Below are positions 26,101 to 35,867 of a stretch of 64,000 nucleotides of DNA, piece after piece (positions within the stretch are counted from its first letter, which is position 1; each line of letters begins with the position of its first letter). The position numbers and the translations under genes are program-made. This DNA is from Methanomethylovorans sp041447285 (GTDB lineage: Archaea > Halobacteriota > Methanosarcinia > Methanosarcinales > Methanosarcinaceae). Below the pieces are notes generated by a model that saw only the letters and a list, made by a program, of their open reading frames with translations, was not told where the DNA came from and ran no database searches. The stretch is taken from NCBI RefSeq assembly GCF_041447285.1, contig NZ_JBGMEB010000023.1, forward strand, positions 16,011 to 80,010. Reading direction: 5' to 3'.

Positions 26101-27780
26101 TTACAGTGTTATAGTCAGTTTTGGCCTCATGGCAGCGTTCGAATATTCTGAACTATAGAACGCAATATAATTTCCGCTCTCAGTTCTTGCCTTGAGGAAG
26201 AAACCAGTGTTCTTATACTTACCACTTATGTATTCCCTCACAAGCTGCGTAACATCAAAATCATAGTACTTGTTACCAGGCACTGTGCTGCCGGAGAATG
26301 TTACAGAGGCATAAGGTGTAGAACCTTGTGATGTACCATTCTTATCATACCAGTTTCCTCCGGCTGTTGTCCAGGAATTCCAGGTTACAGACTTTGGATC
26401 CCAAGCAACTGGTCTGTAAACTTCAACTATAGTGCTGGAAGTTCGTGTTGCACCCGCCGGATAGTACCAGTACAGAGAAAGTGTAGCCTTTGATATTGTG
26501 TCTGTAGTCTTATAACCACTCAGATCAAAAAGCATTACATCCCTGCAAATAGATGTGCTCTTTCCTACATCAAGATACGTTGTTGTGGAAAGTACACTTG
26601 TAGGAGATAATTCACGCAGTCTGTTGTCATAAACAGGTGAATATGTCACTGCAGTTGAACTGCCACTTACAATTACTTTTAATGTATCTGTGGATTTTTG
26701 TCCGGCAGTGTCCGTGACGGTCAGAGTCACAGTGTAAGTTCCTGGGGATGCATATGTGTGAGTAGCTGTTACTCCGCTGGCTTCAGAGGTTATGCCATTT
26801 GATACATCAAAGTCCCATGAATATGATGCTATGCCCTTGTCATCAGTAGATGAACTGCCGCTGAAGGTGACTGCTGAACCAGTAGTTGCAGTCTTATCAG
26901 GTCCGGCATTTGCAACAGGGTAGGTATCAACTGAACTGCTGACAACTACTTTTAATGTATCTGTAGCTTTCTTTCCAGCAGTATCTGTCACTGTAAGGGT
27001 GGCTGTATAAGTTCCCGGGGATGTGTATGTATGAGTAGCTGTTACTCCGGTAGCTTCAGACGTAATGCCATTTGATACATCAAAGTCCCATGAATATGAT
27101 GCTATGCCTTTATCATCAGTAGATGCACTGCCACTGAAAGTGACAACTGCACCAGTGGTCGCTGTCTTATCTGCCCCGGCATTGGCAACCGGTGCATTAT
27201 CAGTGGAAGTTGAACCACCTGAGGTAGAGGTTATGGTTAATTTAGGTCTCATGGCAGCGTTCGAATATTCAGAGCTGTAGAATGCAATGTAATTACCGCT
27301 CTCTGTACTTGCCTTGAGGAAGAAACCAGTATTCTTGTACTTACCACTTACATATTCCTTTACAAGGTCCGTGACATCAAAATCATAGTATTTGTTGTCG
27401 GGAACCTTGCTTCCTGCAAAGGCCAATGAAGCATAAGGTGCAGAGCCTTGTGAAGCACCGTTCTTATCATACCAGTTTCCTCCTGCGTTACTCCATGACA
27501 CACCAGATGTTCTGGAATTCCAGGTAACGTACTTAGGATCCCATTCAGCTGGCCTGTATACTTCAACTACAGTTTCAGAAGTACGTGTTTTACTGGCAGG
27601 ATAGTACCAGTAGAGCGAAAGGGTCGCCTTGGATATTGTATCTGTTGTCTTATATCCGCTCAGATCGAAAAGGATCAGATCTCTGCAGGTACTTGTGCTC
27701 TTTCCAACATCAACATAAGTCGTGGTGGAAAGTACACTTGTTGGAGACAGCTCACGCAATCTGTTGTCATAAGTTGGTGT
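26101..27780. repeat. Internal duplication: PKD and DNRLRE modules
   Basis: DNA 26101-26645 (second DNRLRE module) and 27225-27780 (first) are closely similar over more than 500 bases with only scattered changes; the three PKD segments (around 26700-26930, 26950-27200 and 27830-28080) are also alike. The second and third PKD copies are the closest pair. The pattern indicates recent intragenic duplication. Confidence 0.75.
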
Positions 27781-29994
27781 ATAAGAAACTGTGTTTCCTG
27801 TGCTGCTACTGCTGGTAACAGCTACATTCAATGTGTCAGTTGCTTTCTGGCCACTGGTATCGGTTACAGTAAGTGTGACAATATAATTTCCTGCAACTGT
27901 ATATGTTTTTGTTGCTGTTTTGCCTGTAGCTTCAGAGGTTATGCCATTTGATGCGTCAAAATCCCATGAATATGTTGCTATGCCTTTATCATCGGTAGAT
28001 GAGCTTGCATCGAAATTGACAGCAGAACCTATGGTAGTGCTCTGGTCAGAACCAGCATTAGCAACTGGTGGATTGTCTGTAGAAGATGCATTTTCCACAT
28101 GAAGGATCACCAGACCATTGTCAAAATCTGCTACATATACGTAATTGCCTGAAACTGCAACACTGTATCCATGACCAGCGGTGTTATATCCTCCGGCAAG
28201 TGTCGGGGTTGCGACATTGCTCACATCAAGAATAACAAGACCGCTTGTATCATCAGCAATATATGCATAATTGCCGGATTTTACAATATTTTGTGCAAAC
28301 GTTGTGTCATAGTTGCTTACAAGTGTTGGTTTAGCAGGATTGCTTATGTTTATTATCACAATACCGTTGGTTCCATCAGCTACGTATGCATAGTTTCCGG
28401 ATACCATAACACCATATGCATGACCGACAGTATTGTAACTGCCTCTAAGTGTTGGTGCAGCAGGATTTGTGATATCAATAACAACAAGACCATTGTCACC
28501 ATCTGCTACATATGCATAATTGCCGACTATAGCAACATTTTCTGCATTACCGGCTGTGTCATAACTGCCCTTAAGGGTCGGAACCGCAGGGTTTGTGATA
28601 TCAACGATCACGAGGCCGCCAGCGCCATCAGCCACATATGCATAATTTCCTGAAATAGCAACACCCCATGAACGACCAGCGGTATTGTAACTGCCTTTAA
28701 GGGTTGGTGATGCTTTATTTGTGACATCCACAATTACAAGGCCGTAAGTGTCATCGGCTATATATGCATAATTTCCTGATACAGCAAGATCCCTTGCATA
28801 TCCCTGAGTAATATAACTACCTGCACGCTTAGGAGAAGCAGGATTTGAAATATCCACTACAGTAAGGCCCATATAACCATAGGCTAAGTATGCATAGTTT
28901 CCTGATATGGCAACACCAGAGGCGTAGCCAGCTACATCATAAACTCCTGCGCGGGTAGGTGCAGAAGGAGTACTTATATTCACTATTGCAAGACCACTTC
29001 TGCCATAGGCTGTATATGCATAGTTTCCTGCTATAAAAACGTCATATGCAACTCCTTCAGTAGCAGTATAAGTGGCTGCTCTAACTGGTGAGGCTGGATT
29101 TGCGATATTCACTATTGCAAGACCGTTGGCATCGTCAGCTACATAGGCGTAACTTCCAGATACAACAACGCTTAATGCCTTTCCTGGAGTATCAAATCTC
29201 CCTGTGTAAGTTGGTGCAGTTGGGGTTTTGATGTTTATGATCACAAGACCATTAGTTTCATCGGCTATGTATGCATAGCTGCCTGATACTGCGACACCGG
29301 TTGCTTTTACCGTATCATAGGAACCTGCAAGTTTTGGTGAAGAAGGAGTGGTTACATCCATGACAATAAGGCCGCTTGTATCATCTGCTATGTATGCATA
29401 ATTTCCAGACAAAACAACACTCTGTGCATTGGTAGTATCTAATCTACCTTTAAACGTTAAAGCTGTGGGTTTTGTAATATCCACTACTATAAGGCCACTG
29501 ATTCCATAAGCTACATAGGCATTACCACCTGAAACAGCAACATCATAAGCAGCGCCGGAACCATATGCATATGTACCTCTTATCGCAGGTGCTGCACGGT
29601 TTGAGATATCAACTACTACAAGACCGCTGTTCCCATCAGCCAGGTAAGCATAATTTCCTGATACAGCAATGTCGTTAATTACTGCTGTGGTGGTTACCCT
29701 TCCAACTTGCGATGGATTGGCAACATTGCTAATATCAACTATTACAAGGTCTTGTCCCTGTCCAAGATAGGCGTAGCTTCCGGAAACTGCAACGCAGAAC
29801 ACGCTTCCACCATAATGGCTAGTGAAATCCTCTCCCACCAGGGCATTTGTAATGACTGTATCATTGTTTGTGTTTTCATTAAACTGACTGACAAAATCTA
29901 CTTGAAGCTCTGCGGCTGAACCAATACCGGAGGCTGTTATCGTAAAAAATAATAATATGCATAGATAAACTAATGTGTTTAATTTGATTTTCAT
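26101..29994 (-). CDS. Secreted LVIVD-repeat / PKD / DNRLRE surface protein
   Basis: 1297 residues from ATG 29994 (AGGTGG upstream). A signal peptide (LVYLCILLFFTITASGIGSAA) is followed by 14 copies of a ~42-residue LVIVD repeat (about 55-640; variants include LVVVDISN and LVILDVSN), which fits two seven-bladed propellers. Next come PKD domain 1 (about 650-735), DNRLRE domain 1 (about 744-926), PKD 2 and PKD 3 (about 938-1105) and DNRLRE domain 2 (about 1120-1297). DNRLRE domains occur in Methanosarcina disaggregatase-type proteins and in CBM96-like sugar-binding modules. No membrane anchor or sorting tail is seen, so it may be secreted or held on the S-layer by carbohydrate binding. Confidence 0.87.
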   Translation of the reverse strand: MKIKLNTLVYLCILLFFTITASGIGSAAELQVDFVSQFNENTNNDTVITNALVGEDFTSHYGGSVFCVAVSGSYAYLGQGQDLVIVDISNVANPSQVGRVTTTAVINDIAVSGNYAYLADGNSGLVVVDISNRAAPAIRGTYAYGSGAAYDVAVSGGNAYVAYGISGLIVVDITKPTALTFKGRLDTTNAQSVVLSGNYAYIADDTSGLIVMDVTTPSSPKLAGSYDTVKATGVAVSGSYAYIADETNGLVIINIKTPTAPTYTGRFDTPGKALSVVVSGSYAYVADDANGLAIVNIANPASPVRAATYTATEGVAYDVFIAGNYAYTAYGRSGLAIVNISTPSAPTRAGVYDVAGYASGVAISGNYAYLAYGYMGLTVVDISNPASPKRAGSYITQGYARDLAVSGNYAYIADDTYGLVIVDVTNKASPTLKGSYNTAGRSWGVAISGNYAYVADGAGGLVIVDITNPAVPTLKGSYDTAGNAENVAIVGNYAYVADGDNGLVVIDITNPAAPTLRGSYNTVGHAYGVMVSGNYAYVADGTNGIVIINISNPAKPTLVSNYDTTFAQNIVKSGNYAYIADDTSGLVILDVSNVATPTLAGGYNTAGHGYSVAVSGNYVYVADFDNGLVILHVENASSTDNPPVANAGSDQSTTIGSAVNFDASSSTDDKGIATYSWDFDASNGITSEATGKTATKTYTVAGNYIVTLTVTDTSGQKATDTLNVAVTSSSSTGNTVSYTPTYDNRLRELSPTSVLSTTTYVDVGKSTSTCRDLILFDLSGYKTTDTISKATLSLYWYYPASKTRTSETVVEVYRPAEWDPKYVTWNSRTSGVSWSNAGGNWYDKNGASQGSAPYASLAFAGSKVPDNKYYDFDVTDLVKEYVSGKYKNTGFFLKASTESGNYIAFYSSEYSNAAMRPKLTITSTSGGSTSTDNAPVANAGADKTATTGAVVTFSGSASTDDKGIASYSWDFDVSNGITSEATGVTATHTYTSPGTYTATLTVTDTAGKKATDTLKVVVSSSVDTYPVANAGPDKTATTGSAVTFSGSSSTDDKGIASYSWDFDVSNGITSEASGVTATHTYASPGTYTVTLTVTDTAGQKSTDTLKVIVSGSSTAVTYSPVYDNRLRELSPTSVLSTTTYLDVGKSTSICRDVMLFDLSGYKTTDTISKATLSLYWYYPAGATRTSSTIVEVYRPVAWDPKSVTWNSWTTAGGNWYDKNGTSQGSTPYASVTFSGSTVPGNKYYDFDVTQLVREYISGKYKNTGFFLKARTESGNYIAFYSSEYSNAAMRPKLTITL

Positions 29995-30003
29995 TGACAC
30001 CAC

Positions 30004-30712
30004 CTGCTCTATTTTAAGAGAGGATTTTTTTGCTCTATTCTAAAGTCCTGCTACCTTGCAATAACTTACTATATAAATCTAGCCAAAATAAAAATAAATA
30101 ATAATATATTTTTTATATTATTAATTAATGTTTAACATAATTTGTATCTACAATTAGTTTACAATATTATACTGATTATATCTCACCGGAAATGTTTTAA
30201 AATGGTTTTAGATTCTTATCTATCTTCAAAATTTAAACGTGAGCAACTATATTTTTTAATCTTTCTTTTGAATAATGAAGTTTATGAGCTAATAAAGCTT
30301 TAAACATTTCTTTTTCTGCAAAAAATACCCTAATTGAATTGTAATTTACAATTCATACTCAATAGTTATTGATTGAAACTATTTAGCGCATAAATCCAAG
30401 TTGAATACATGAAAAATTCATTTCATTCTCTTATTTTTAAAAAGGATCCAATAATACTACAATAAATGCAAATAGCAAGTATCTTTCGAAAATCGAATAT
30501 GTAGTAACCACAAGCAGGATAATAAAGGATTTTTCCAAGAAAAAAACTCCAATGAACTCTTATTATCTATTTTTGAGTCATTATTATGCTTTAATCCTTA
30601 AGTATCCTTATATTATTAACTGAGAATCAGGTGATCGTATCAGCAGCTTAACTGTCTGGATACCAAAAGATCAGGAGGAAATTAATACTCAAAATAATCA
30701 AGGGTGATACAT
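30004..30712. promoter_or_regulatory. Long divergent spacer with promoters and a 19-base palindrome
   Basis: About 700 AT-rich bases between two divergent surface-protein genes; no gene is seen. The leftward LVIVD gene has a TATA-like AGATTTATAT (about 30071-30080) and a leader of about 50 bases holding two copies of GCTCTATT.TAA. The rightward gene has CTTATATTA (about 30608-30616) and GGTGAT (30703-30708) before its ATG. A perfect palindrome GAATTGTAA-T-TTACAATTC lies at 30336-30354. Confidence 0.45.
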
Positions 30713-32647
30713 ATGAAACTTTTCAGAAAACACGTTGTTTCAGGACTGTCAGCAATTGTTGGATTGCTTTGCATAATGATGGCCATCTCCATGGTTTATG
30801 CTGCAGGGGAAACTAATGCTGGCAATAATATGCAAGAGATGGGTGGAGAACCTGATCTAGCATCCATCAAGAATATGACTATAGAGATGATCGATAAAAC
30901 TACAGAAAGCCTTGAAACCATGAAGGCTGATGCTAATGATACTACTGTCGTAACTATTAATGAATACATTAGTGAACTTGAGACTATAAGTTCAAATGTT
31001 GAGAATGCCGAGTCAATAGAGGAGCTCAAAACAGAAAGAACTAGTCTGGATGAGTTGTTCACAGCAATGAATGAAGAACTGGGGTTAGAAGTTCCTATGA
31101 ATGGTGAAAGACCTGAAATGTCAGGAATGGAAGGTCAGGCAGGATCAGGATCTTCACAGATGCCTCAAATGGGAAATCAAACCGGGCCTGGACCTGCTAT
31201 GGGTAATCAGAGTAATTCCAACCCCTCTCAAATGCCTTCGATGGGTAACCAGAGCAATGGCCAGCCCCCAATGGAAGGCGATGGGCCTTCTATAAAGAAT
31301 AACTCCGGAGAGAACTCTGAGCAGATGCAGAACACTGCTGAGGAATCTGGCATATTTGCCAAGATTGTGGATTTCTTCAAATCCCTGTTCGGTTCTGATT
31401 CTGAAACCTCAGTTGGTACTGAAAGTACTGAAACATCAACAACAACAACAACATCTGAAAGTTCAGCCTATACACAAAGCGGCGAAACTGTAACGGAATC
31501 GGATATGGAGATTGCTGCAACCAATACTGACGAGTCAGCAATCAAGGTCAATGATAGTGGTAGTTTTACCCTTTCAGATTCCACTATAAAAAAGACTGGT
31601 GATACATCCTCAAATGAGAACAGTGACTTCTATGGCCTTAATGCAGGAGTTCTGGCAGAGTCAGGCAGTAACATAGAACTCAGCAACTGTACTGTGACTA
31701 CTGATGCAAATGGTGCAAATGCAGTGTTTGCAACAGGTTCTGGCTCTTCAATTACTCTCTCAAATGTCAAAATAGAGACCAGCCAGGATGGGTCACGCGG
31801 TGTGGATGCGACTGTAGGAGGTACAATTACCTGTACGGATGTGGATATCATTACTCAGGGAGCTCATTGTGCCACAATCGCAACTGACCGTGGAAGTGGA
31901 ACTATAAATATCACAGGCGGAACTATGAGTACAGCTGGTGAAGGATCTCCTGCAGTTTATTCTACAGGTAATATTACAGTAAGCGATGCAACTCTTACAG
32001 CTACTGGCTCAGAGGCTGCAGTAATAGAAGGAAAGAACTCCATAACCCTTAACGATTGCATTCTGACAGGAATGATGAAATGCGGTGTAATGCTCTACCA
32101 GAGTTTCTCTGGCGATGCTGAAGTTGGTATCAGTGTATTTACCATGAATGGAGGCTCTCTTACAGCAGCTGTTGATCCTCTATTCTACTCCACGAACACC
32201 AATGCAGTGTTCAATCTCAGTGGTGTGGAACTTACCGGTACTTCAGGTACGCTCCTGACAGCCAGTGCTGACAGATGGGGTACTGAGGGATCCAATGGAG
32301 CTACTGTAGCCTTTAATGCAAATGGGCAGGAGCTCAATGGTAACATCACCTGTGATAATGTCAGTTCGATTTCAGTGACTTTGCAGAATGACACAACTCT
32401 GACAGGAGCAATCGATGCTGAGAATACGGCTGGTATGATGGCCCTTGATCTGGATTCAAGCAGTACCTGGAATGTTACAGGTACATCGTACCTGACAAGC
32501 CTTACAGATGAGGACTCTGCATTGTCCAATATCAATGACAATGGATACACCATCTACTACGATTCAAGCAACAGTGCAAACTCATGGCTTGACGGTAAGA
32601 CCTATGACTTGAACGGCGGAGGAAAACTTACTCCCATTTCAGGTTAA
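30713..32647 (+). CDS. Secreted adhesin-like protein with right-handed beta-helix region
   Basis: 644 residues. ATG 30713 is chosen over a GTG three codons upstream because GGTGAT precedes it. N-terminal signal peptide (LSAIVGLLCIMMAISMVYAA), a helical segment (about 45-130), a low-complexity Gly/Met/Asn/Gln region with recurring MGNQ (about 135-200), a short amphipathic helix (IFAKIVDFFKSLFG), a Thr/Ser-rich linker, then about 400 residues of short beta-strand repeats (SGSFTLSDSTI, GSNIELSNCTV, SSITLSNVKI) typical of a beta-helix. No C-terminal anchor. Such proteins act as adhesins or polysaccharide-binding proteins; no catalytic residues are evident. Confidence 0.75.
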   Translation: MKLFRKHVVSGLSAIVGLLCIMMAISMVYAAGETNAGNNMQEMGGEPDLASIKNMTIEMIDKTTESLETMKADANDTTVVTINEYISELETISSNVENAESIEELKTERTSLDELFTAMNEELGLEVPMNGERPEMSGMEGQAGSGSSQMPQMGNQTGPGPAMGNQSNSNPSQMPSMGNQSNGQPPMEGDGPSIKNNSGENSEQMQNTAEESGIFAKIVDFFKSLFGSDSETSVGTESTETSTTTTTSESSAYTQSGETVTESDMEIAATNTDESAIKVNDSGSFTLSDSTIKKTGDTSSNENSDFYGLNAGVLAESGSNIELSNCTVTTDANGANAVFATGSGSSITLSNVKIETSQDGSRGVDATVGGTITCTDVDIITQGAHCATIATDRGSGTINITGGTMSTAGEGSPAVYSTGNITVSDATLTATGSEAAVIEGKNSITLNDCILTGMMKCGVMLYQSFSGDAEVGISVFTMNGGSLTAAVDPLFYSTNTNAVFNLSGVELTGTSGTLLTASADRWGTEGSNGATVAFNANGQELNGNITCDNVSSISVTLQNDTTLTGAIDAENTAGMMALDLDSSSTWNVTGTSYLTSLTDEDSALSNINDNGYTIYYDSSNSANSWLDGKTYDLNGGGKLTPISG

Positions 32648-32703
32648 AAACAATCTCTGAAGCGAATTTAGAAATTAAGGAGGGATCTTCCCTCCCTTGA
32701 TTT

Positions 32704-33915
32704 TCAGGTGTTTTCTTTTTTCCTTTCTAATAATTTCATGTATTCTGCTTCCATTTGTTTGGCAACAGCTTTCCATGAGTAATTTGCTTGTATGTGTTTT
32801 CTTGCCCGTCTGCCCAGTTGCAATCGTTTGTCTTCATTTTGCAGCAGTTCCAATATTGCATCTGCAAGTCCTATTTCGTCCATAGACTCTACAAGTATGC
32901 CTACAGATGGAGTAAGCACTTCCGGAAGTCCGCCGGCTTTTGTTGCTATAACGGGTTTTTCCATTGCCATTGCTTCGAGCATGAATATACTGGAAGCTTC
33001 CATAAGGCTTGGGATAACGGCAATATCGGCAAGTGCAAGGTATGGGGGAAGCTTTTCATGAGGTATCAATCCCAGAAAATGAACATGATCCTGAAGATCC
33101 AGCTCATGTGTTAATTGTTTTAAGGCTGCACGCTCTTCCCCTTCACCAATTATGATCAGCTGGCATTGTTTTTTTCTTAATACCAGTTGCATAGCTTTGA
33201 TCAGATATTCGATTCCATTTTTTTTGACAAGGCGGCGTGCTGTGAGTATTACAGGTATTGAATAATCTATACCGATATGCTGCGCAGTAGCCTGGCTTGA
33301 GTTCACAATTTGAGTATGCGACGGGTTAAATCTGATAATATCAGCACCATTGTGGATGGTTTTTACTTTCTGCTGAGAAGCACCCCATGCAAGCACCTGT
33401 TGTGCAAAATAATCCCCGGTGTGAAGCTGGATGTCTGACATATTTGCAAGTGCTGGTGCCAATATGCGCTCTCCTGTTCTGTAAAATTTAGCAGCAAAAG
33501 GATTTGCAAGTTTGCTCCATATTGGATAATATGAACCGTGAATGGTATTTACGGCAACACTTCCTGATCTTCTTGCAAGGTAATTTGCTATCAGCCCGGA
33601 TGAGTATATATGGCCATGGTAAATGTCATAGGTACCAGGGTGGTTAAATAGTACCGCCAGTGGAAAAAGCGCTTGTCGTACAAGGGATAAATTTGTTCCG
33701 TCCCAGGTTTTTTTCATGAGCCTGTAAAAGTCAACGCTGACGATCCGCACACCGTCTACTATCTGCTCTTGTGGAATGCTTTTTGCACCTGTTAGTATTG
33801 TTACTTCATGACCAAGTGCAACAAGTTCTCTGGATGTTTCCATAATTGCAACTTCAATGCCTCCGGTTCCAGCATTGTCGTGAGGCGGGAGTTCATATAT
33901 TTGCAGGATTTTCAT
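32704..33915 (-). CDS. GT4-family glycosyltransferase
   Basis: 403 residues, GT-B fold. N-terminal GGIEVAIMETSRELVALGHEVTILTG, middle HGHIYSSGLIANYLA, and C-terminal nucleotide-sugar domain with VILTARRLVKKNGIEYLIKA, HFLGLIPHEKLPPYLALADIAVIPS and SSIFMLEAMAMEKPVIATKAGGLPE containing the E-x7-E-like motif. AGGAAGG precedes the ATG. The gene overlaps the upstream deacetylase gene by 23 bases, so both act together, probably on a lipid-linked or surface glycan. Donor sugar unknown. Confidence 0.88.
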   Translation of the reverse strand: MKILQIYELPPHDNAGTGGIEVAIMETSRELVALGHEVTILTGAKSIPQEQIVDGVRIVSVDFYRLMKKTWDGTNLSLVRQALFPLAVLFNHPGTYDIYHGHIYSSGLIANYLARRSGSVAVNTIHGSYYPIWSKLANPFAAKFYRTGERILAPALANMSDIQLHTGDYFAQQVLAWGASQQKVKTIHNGADIIRFNPSHTQIVNSSQATAQHIGIDYSIPVILTARRLVKKNGIEYLIKAMQLVLRKKQCQLIIIGEGEERAALKQLTHELDLQDHVHFLGLIPHEKLPPYLALADIAVIPSLMEASSIFMLEAMAMEKPVIATKAGGLPEVLTPSVGILVESMDEIGLADAILELLQNEDKRLQLGRRARKHIQANYSWKAVAKQMEAEYMKLLERKKENT

Positions 33916-34729
33916 CCAGAACCTTCCTTTTTATGTGCTTTGCGAGTTGGTGCATTGTTGTTGTCTCAAATTTATCGGATGTGGTGATATATTCCAGCAC
34001 CCTGACTAAAAGATCCCTTTTGAGTATCGGTTCATAGGATGGATGCATGTAGAATACAAAAAAATTATGTGCATTATCCAATCCATTCTTCATGATATTG
34101 TAGATTGCGTCATTTGAAATACCTTCAAATTCTAATTCTCCGAAAGACTTTTCTGCTACAGGTAGTTGAAGCGTTGATAATTTACGCTCGTTGATGCATG
34201 GGTAAAATGCTTCTTTTCCCCTGAAGTCGCTGGAATAATCAAAATTGAAATCTTCCAATGCTTCCAAAAACTGAGGGCTTGTTGCAAAGCCCGGAGATGC
34301 AAAAGACAATGGCTTGAAACCATATGCATCTTCGAACAGTTCTGAACCTTTGTTTATCCACTCAGTTATCTCTTCCTGACTCTTTTGCTGAAGCGTATTC
34401 ATCCAGTTGTAATGATGATATCCATGCAGTCCCAGTTCATGGTTATTTTCCAGGATCAGCTGCACGTTTGAAGATTTCTGGACCTGCTGCTTGTATAAAA
34501 TTCCTCTGAGCATTTGCTTAACTCCGTGTTGCTGAATGGCTTTTTTTTGCAGCAGTTTTAAGGGGTTGATGTAATTTTTGTAATTCTTAAAGGTCATGTC
34601 TTCCCCGGTTGTAACAAAAAATGTTGCAGAGGCATCGAAGCTGTCAAGTATTTCCAGTACAACCGGAAGGACTTGCGTGTCTCTTACTGTATCGATATCG
34701 ATCCTTATGCAAACTTTATTTCTTGTCAT
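33893..34729 (-). CDS. Polysaccharide deacetylase-family protein (ArnD-like)
   Basis: 278 residues of a NodB-type deacetylase fold. CIRIDIDTVRDT near the start supplies the metal and catalytic Asp, ASATFFV is the strand-2 motif, ELGLHGYHHYNW carries the His pair, and SFASPGF the Pro/Gly motif. The start and the insert after the TFFVTTGED block resemble ArnD, which removes a formyl group from undecaprenyl-phosphate aminoarabinose. It is fused into an operon with a GT4 transferase (overlap) and follows a CPBP protease gene by one base, so a role in modifying a lipid-linked sugar is likely (inference). Confidence 0.78.
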   Translation of the reverse strand: MTRNKVCIRIDIDTVRDTQVLPVVLEILDSFDASATFFVTTGEDMTFKNYKNYINPLKLLQKKAIQQHGVKQMLRGILYKQQVQKSSNVQLILENNHELGLHGYHHYNWMNTLQQKSQEEITEWINKGSELFEDAYGFKPLSFASPGFATSPQFLEALEDFNFDYSSDFRGKEAFYPCINERKLSTLQLPVAEKSFGELEFEGISNDAIYNIMKNGLDNAHNFFVFYMHPSYEPILKRDLLVRVLEYITTSDKFETTTMHQLAKHIKRKVLDENPANI

Positions 34730-34730
34730 G

Positions 34731-35531
34731 TTAATTTAGCAAGCCGTTGAAATAGTAAGGAAGAACCGCTACAAGTATTACGTTGTTAATTCCATGGAAT
34801 ACTATAGGTCCGGTCAATGTTCCGGTTTTACGATATAAGATACCGAACAATAACCCTGCAAAGAACGTAAATAATAATTCCAGGGGAGATCTCCATGTCA
34901 TGTGCATTATTCCGAACAAGAATGCCTGTCCGAAAATTCCAATTTTAGTCCCGAAGGCACTTATGAGGTCATTTTGTATCAAGCCTCTAAACAATAGTTC
35001 TTCCCCTAAACCCACAAAGAATGTCATGTATATAAGATCGCGAAACAGGTATTTCAGTTCAAATGTAGGAAAAGATGCAGCAGGCTTGAGAACCCAGTAT
35101 TCTATAGGTCCTGTGCACAGTCCTATCAATACACCAATAGCAGCGTATTTTAACAGATTGTCTCCCTTAAGCCCGACGTTTTCCGGCAGGATATTTTTTT
35201 CATGCATATGCCAGAAGCAAAGAGCCAGAATTATTGAATATACTGCTGGCATGAGAAATTGTTGATTTATAAAAAACCAGGGAAGAGAAGATGTAAAAAG
35301 CACATATAAAGGAATAAGAGCCAAAGATTCTGCAGAATGAATGAAACCCTGCTTCATATCGATCCTGGAGATTATAACATATATCAGGATCGTGAGCCCC
35401 AAACATAAAAGTATACCTTCCCCTGCATTAAGATAAGTGAAGATATATTCTGCAATAACAATTGCCACAAAAATATCTATAATAAACCAGGTGGCTTGAA
35501 AATCATTTAGTTCAATCTTTTTGAGTTTCAC
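34731..35531 (-). CDS. CPBP-family intramembrane metalloprotease
   Basis: About 266 residues with seven to eight hydrophobic segments. The conserved motifs of the CPBP (CAAX protease and bacteriocin-processing, Abi) family are present: GLGEELLFRGLI (EExxxR), FLFGIMHMTW (FxxxH) and VFHGINNVI (HxxxN). Family members cleave inside the membrane or process prenylated or secreted proteins. A TATA-like TTTTATATAG (35551-35560) is centred 25 bases before the GTG at 35531, so I prefer this leaderless GTG over a TTG at 35573. First gene of the small envelope-glycan operon. Confidence 0.85.
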   Translation of the reverse strand: MKLKKIELNDFQATWFIIDIFVAIVIAEYIFTYLNAGEGILLCLGLTILIYVIISRIDMKQGFIHSAESLALIPLYVLFTSSLPWFFINQQFLMPAVYSIILALCFWHMHEKNILPENVGLKGDNLLKYAAIGVLIGLCTGPIEYWVLKPAASFPTFELKYLFRDLIYMTFFVGLGEELLFRGLIQNDLISAFGTKIGIFGQAFLFGIMHMTWRSPLELLFTFFAGLLFGILYRKTGTLTGPIVFHGINNVILVAVLPYYFNGLLN

Positions 35532-35550
35532 AAATTTTACTAAAAGAGAT

Positions 35551-35560
35551 CTATATAAAA
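35551..35560 (-). promoter_or_regulatory. TATA box of the CPBP-deacetylase-GT4 operon
   Basis: TTTTATATAG read leftward. The predicted transcription start falls on the GTG at 35529-35531, which implies a leaderless message and decides the start codon of the protease gene. Confidence 0.5.
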
Positions 35561-35787
35561 TCGTATCGCTCAATGCATAAACTCATTTTTGATGAAATTC
35601 TGTAATTTTGAACCATCTTTAAGTGGTAAGTTTTTTTAAATTCAATACTATTTTCAAATAAATCACTATTAGAAAGCGTGTTTCTAGTGTTTGTTCAACA
35701 TGTATTCGTAAAGTAGAGATATTTAATGTAATCTATTAACGTTCTTTGCAATAATACTTTTAATCACTCGCAATAATAAAAATAGTA

Positions 35788-35805
35788 AAATAATTAGATA
35801 TGTTA
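35788..35805 (+). repeat. 18-base box upstream of cassette 1 (copy at 41950-41967)
   Basis: AAATAATTAGATATGTTA occurs exactly twice in this region: here, about 65 bases before the GGTGG of cassette 1, and at 41950-41967, about 80 bases before that of cassette 3. Cassette 2 lacks it. It is either a shared upstream control element or a duplication footprint. Confidence 0.5.
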
Positions 35806-35867
35806 ATATACATTGCAATGGAACATATCATAAATTATCATATATTATACTTCTTATAAAATATTCA

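Noticed and set aside
28171..28653. + strand frame of 160 codons with recurring Cys and Ile
   Set aside because: It is the antisense of the LVIVD repeats; the periodicity comes from the real gene on the other strand.
26101..29994. Repeats considered as a CRISPR array
   Set aside because: Repeat units are about 126 bases, coding and degenerate; no short identical repeats with unique spacers occur anywhere in the window and no cas genes are present.
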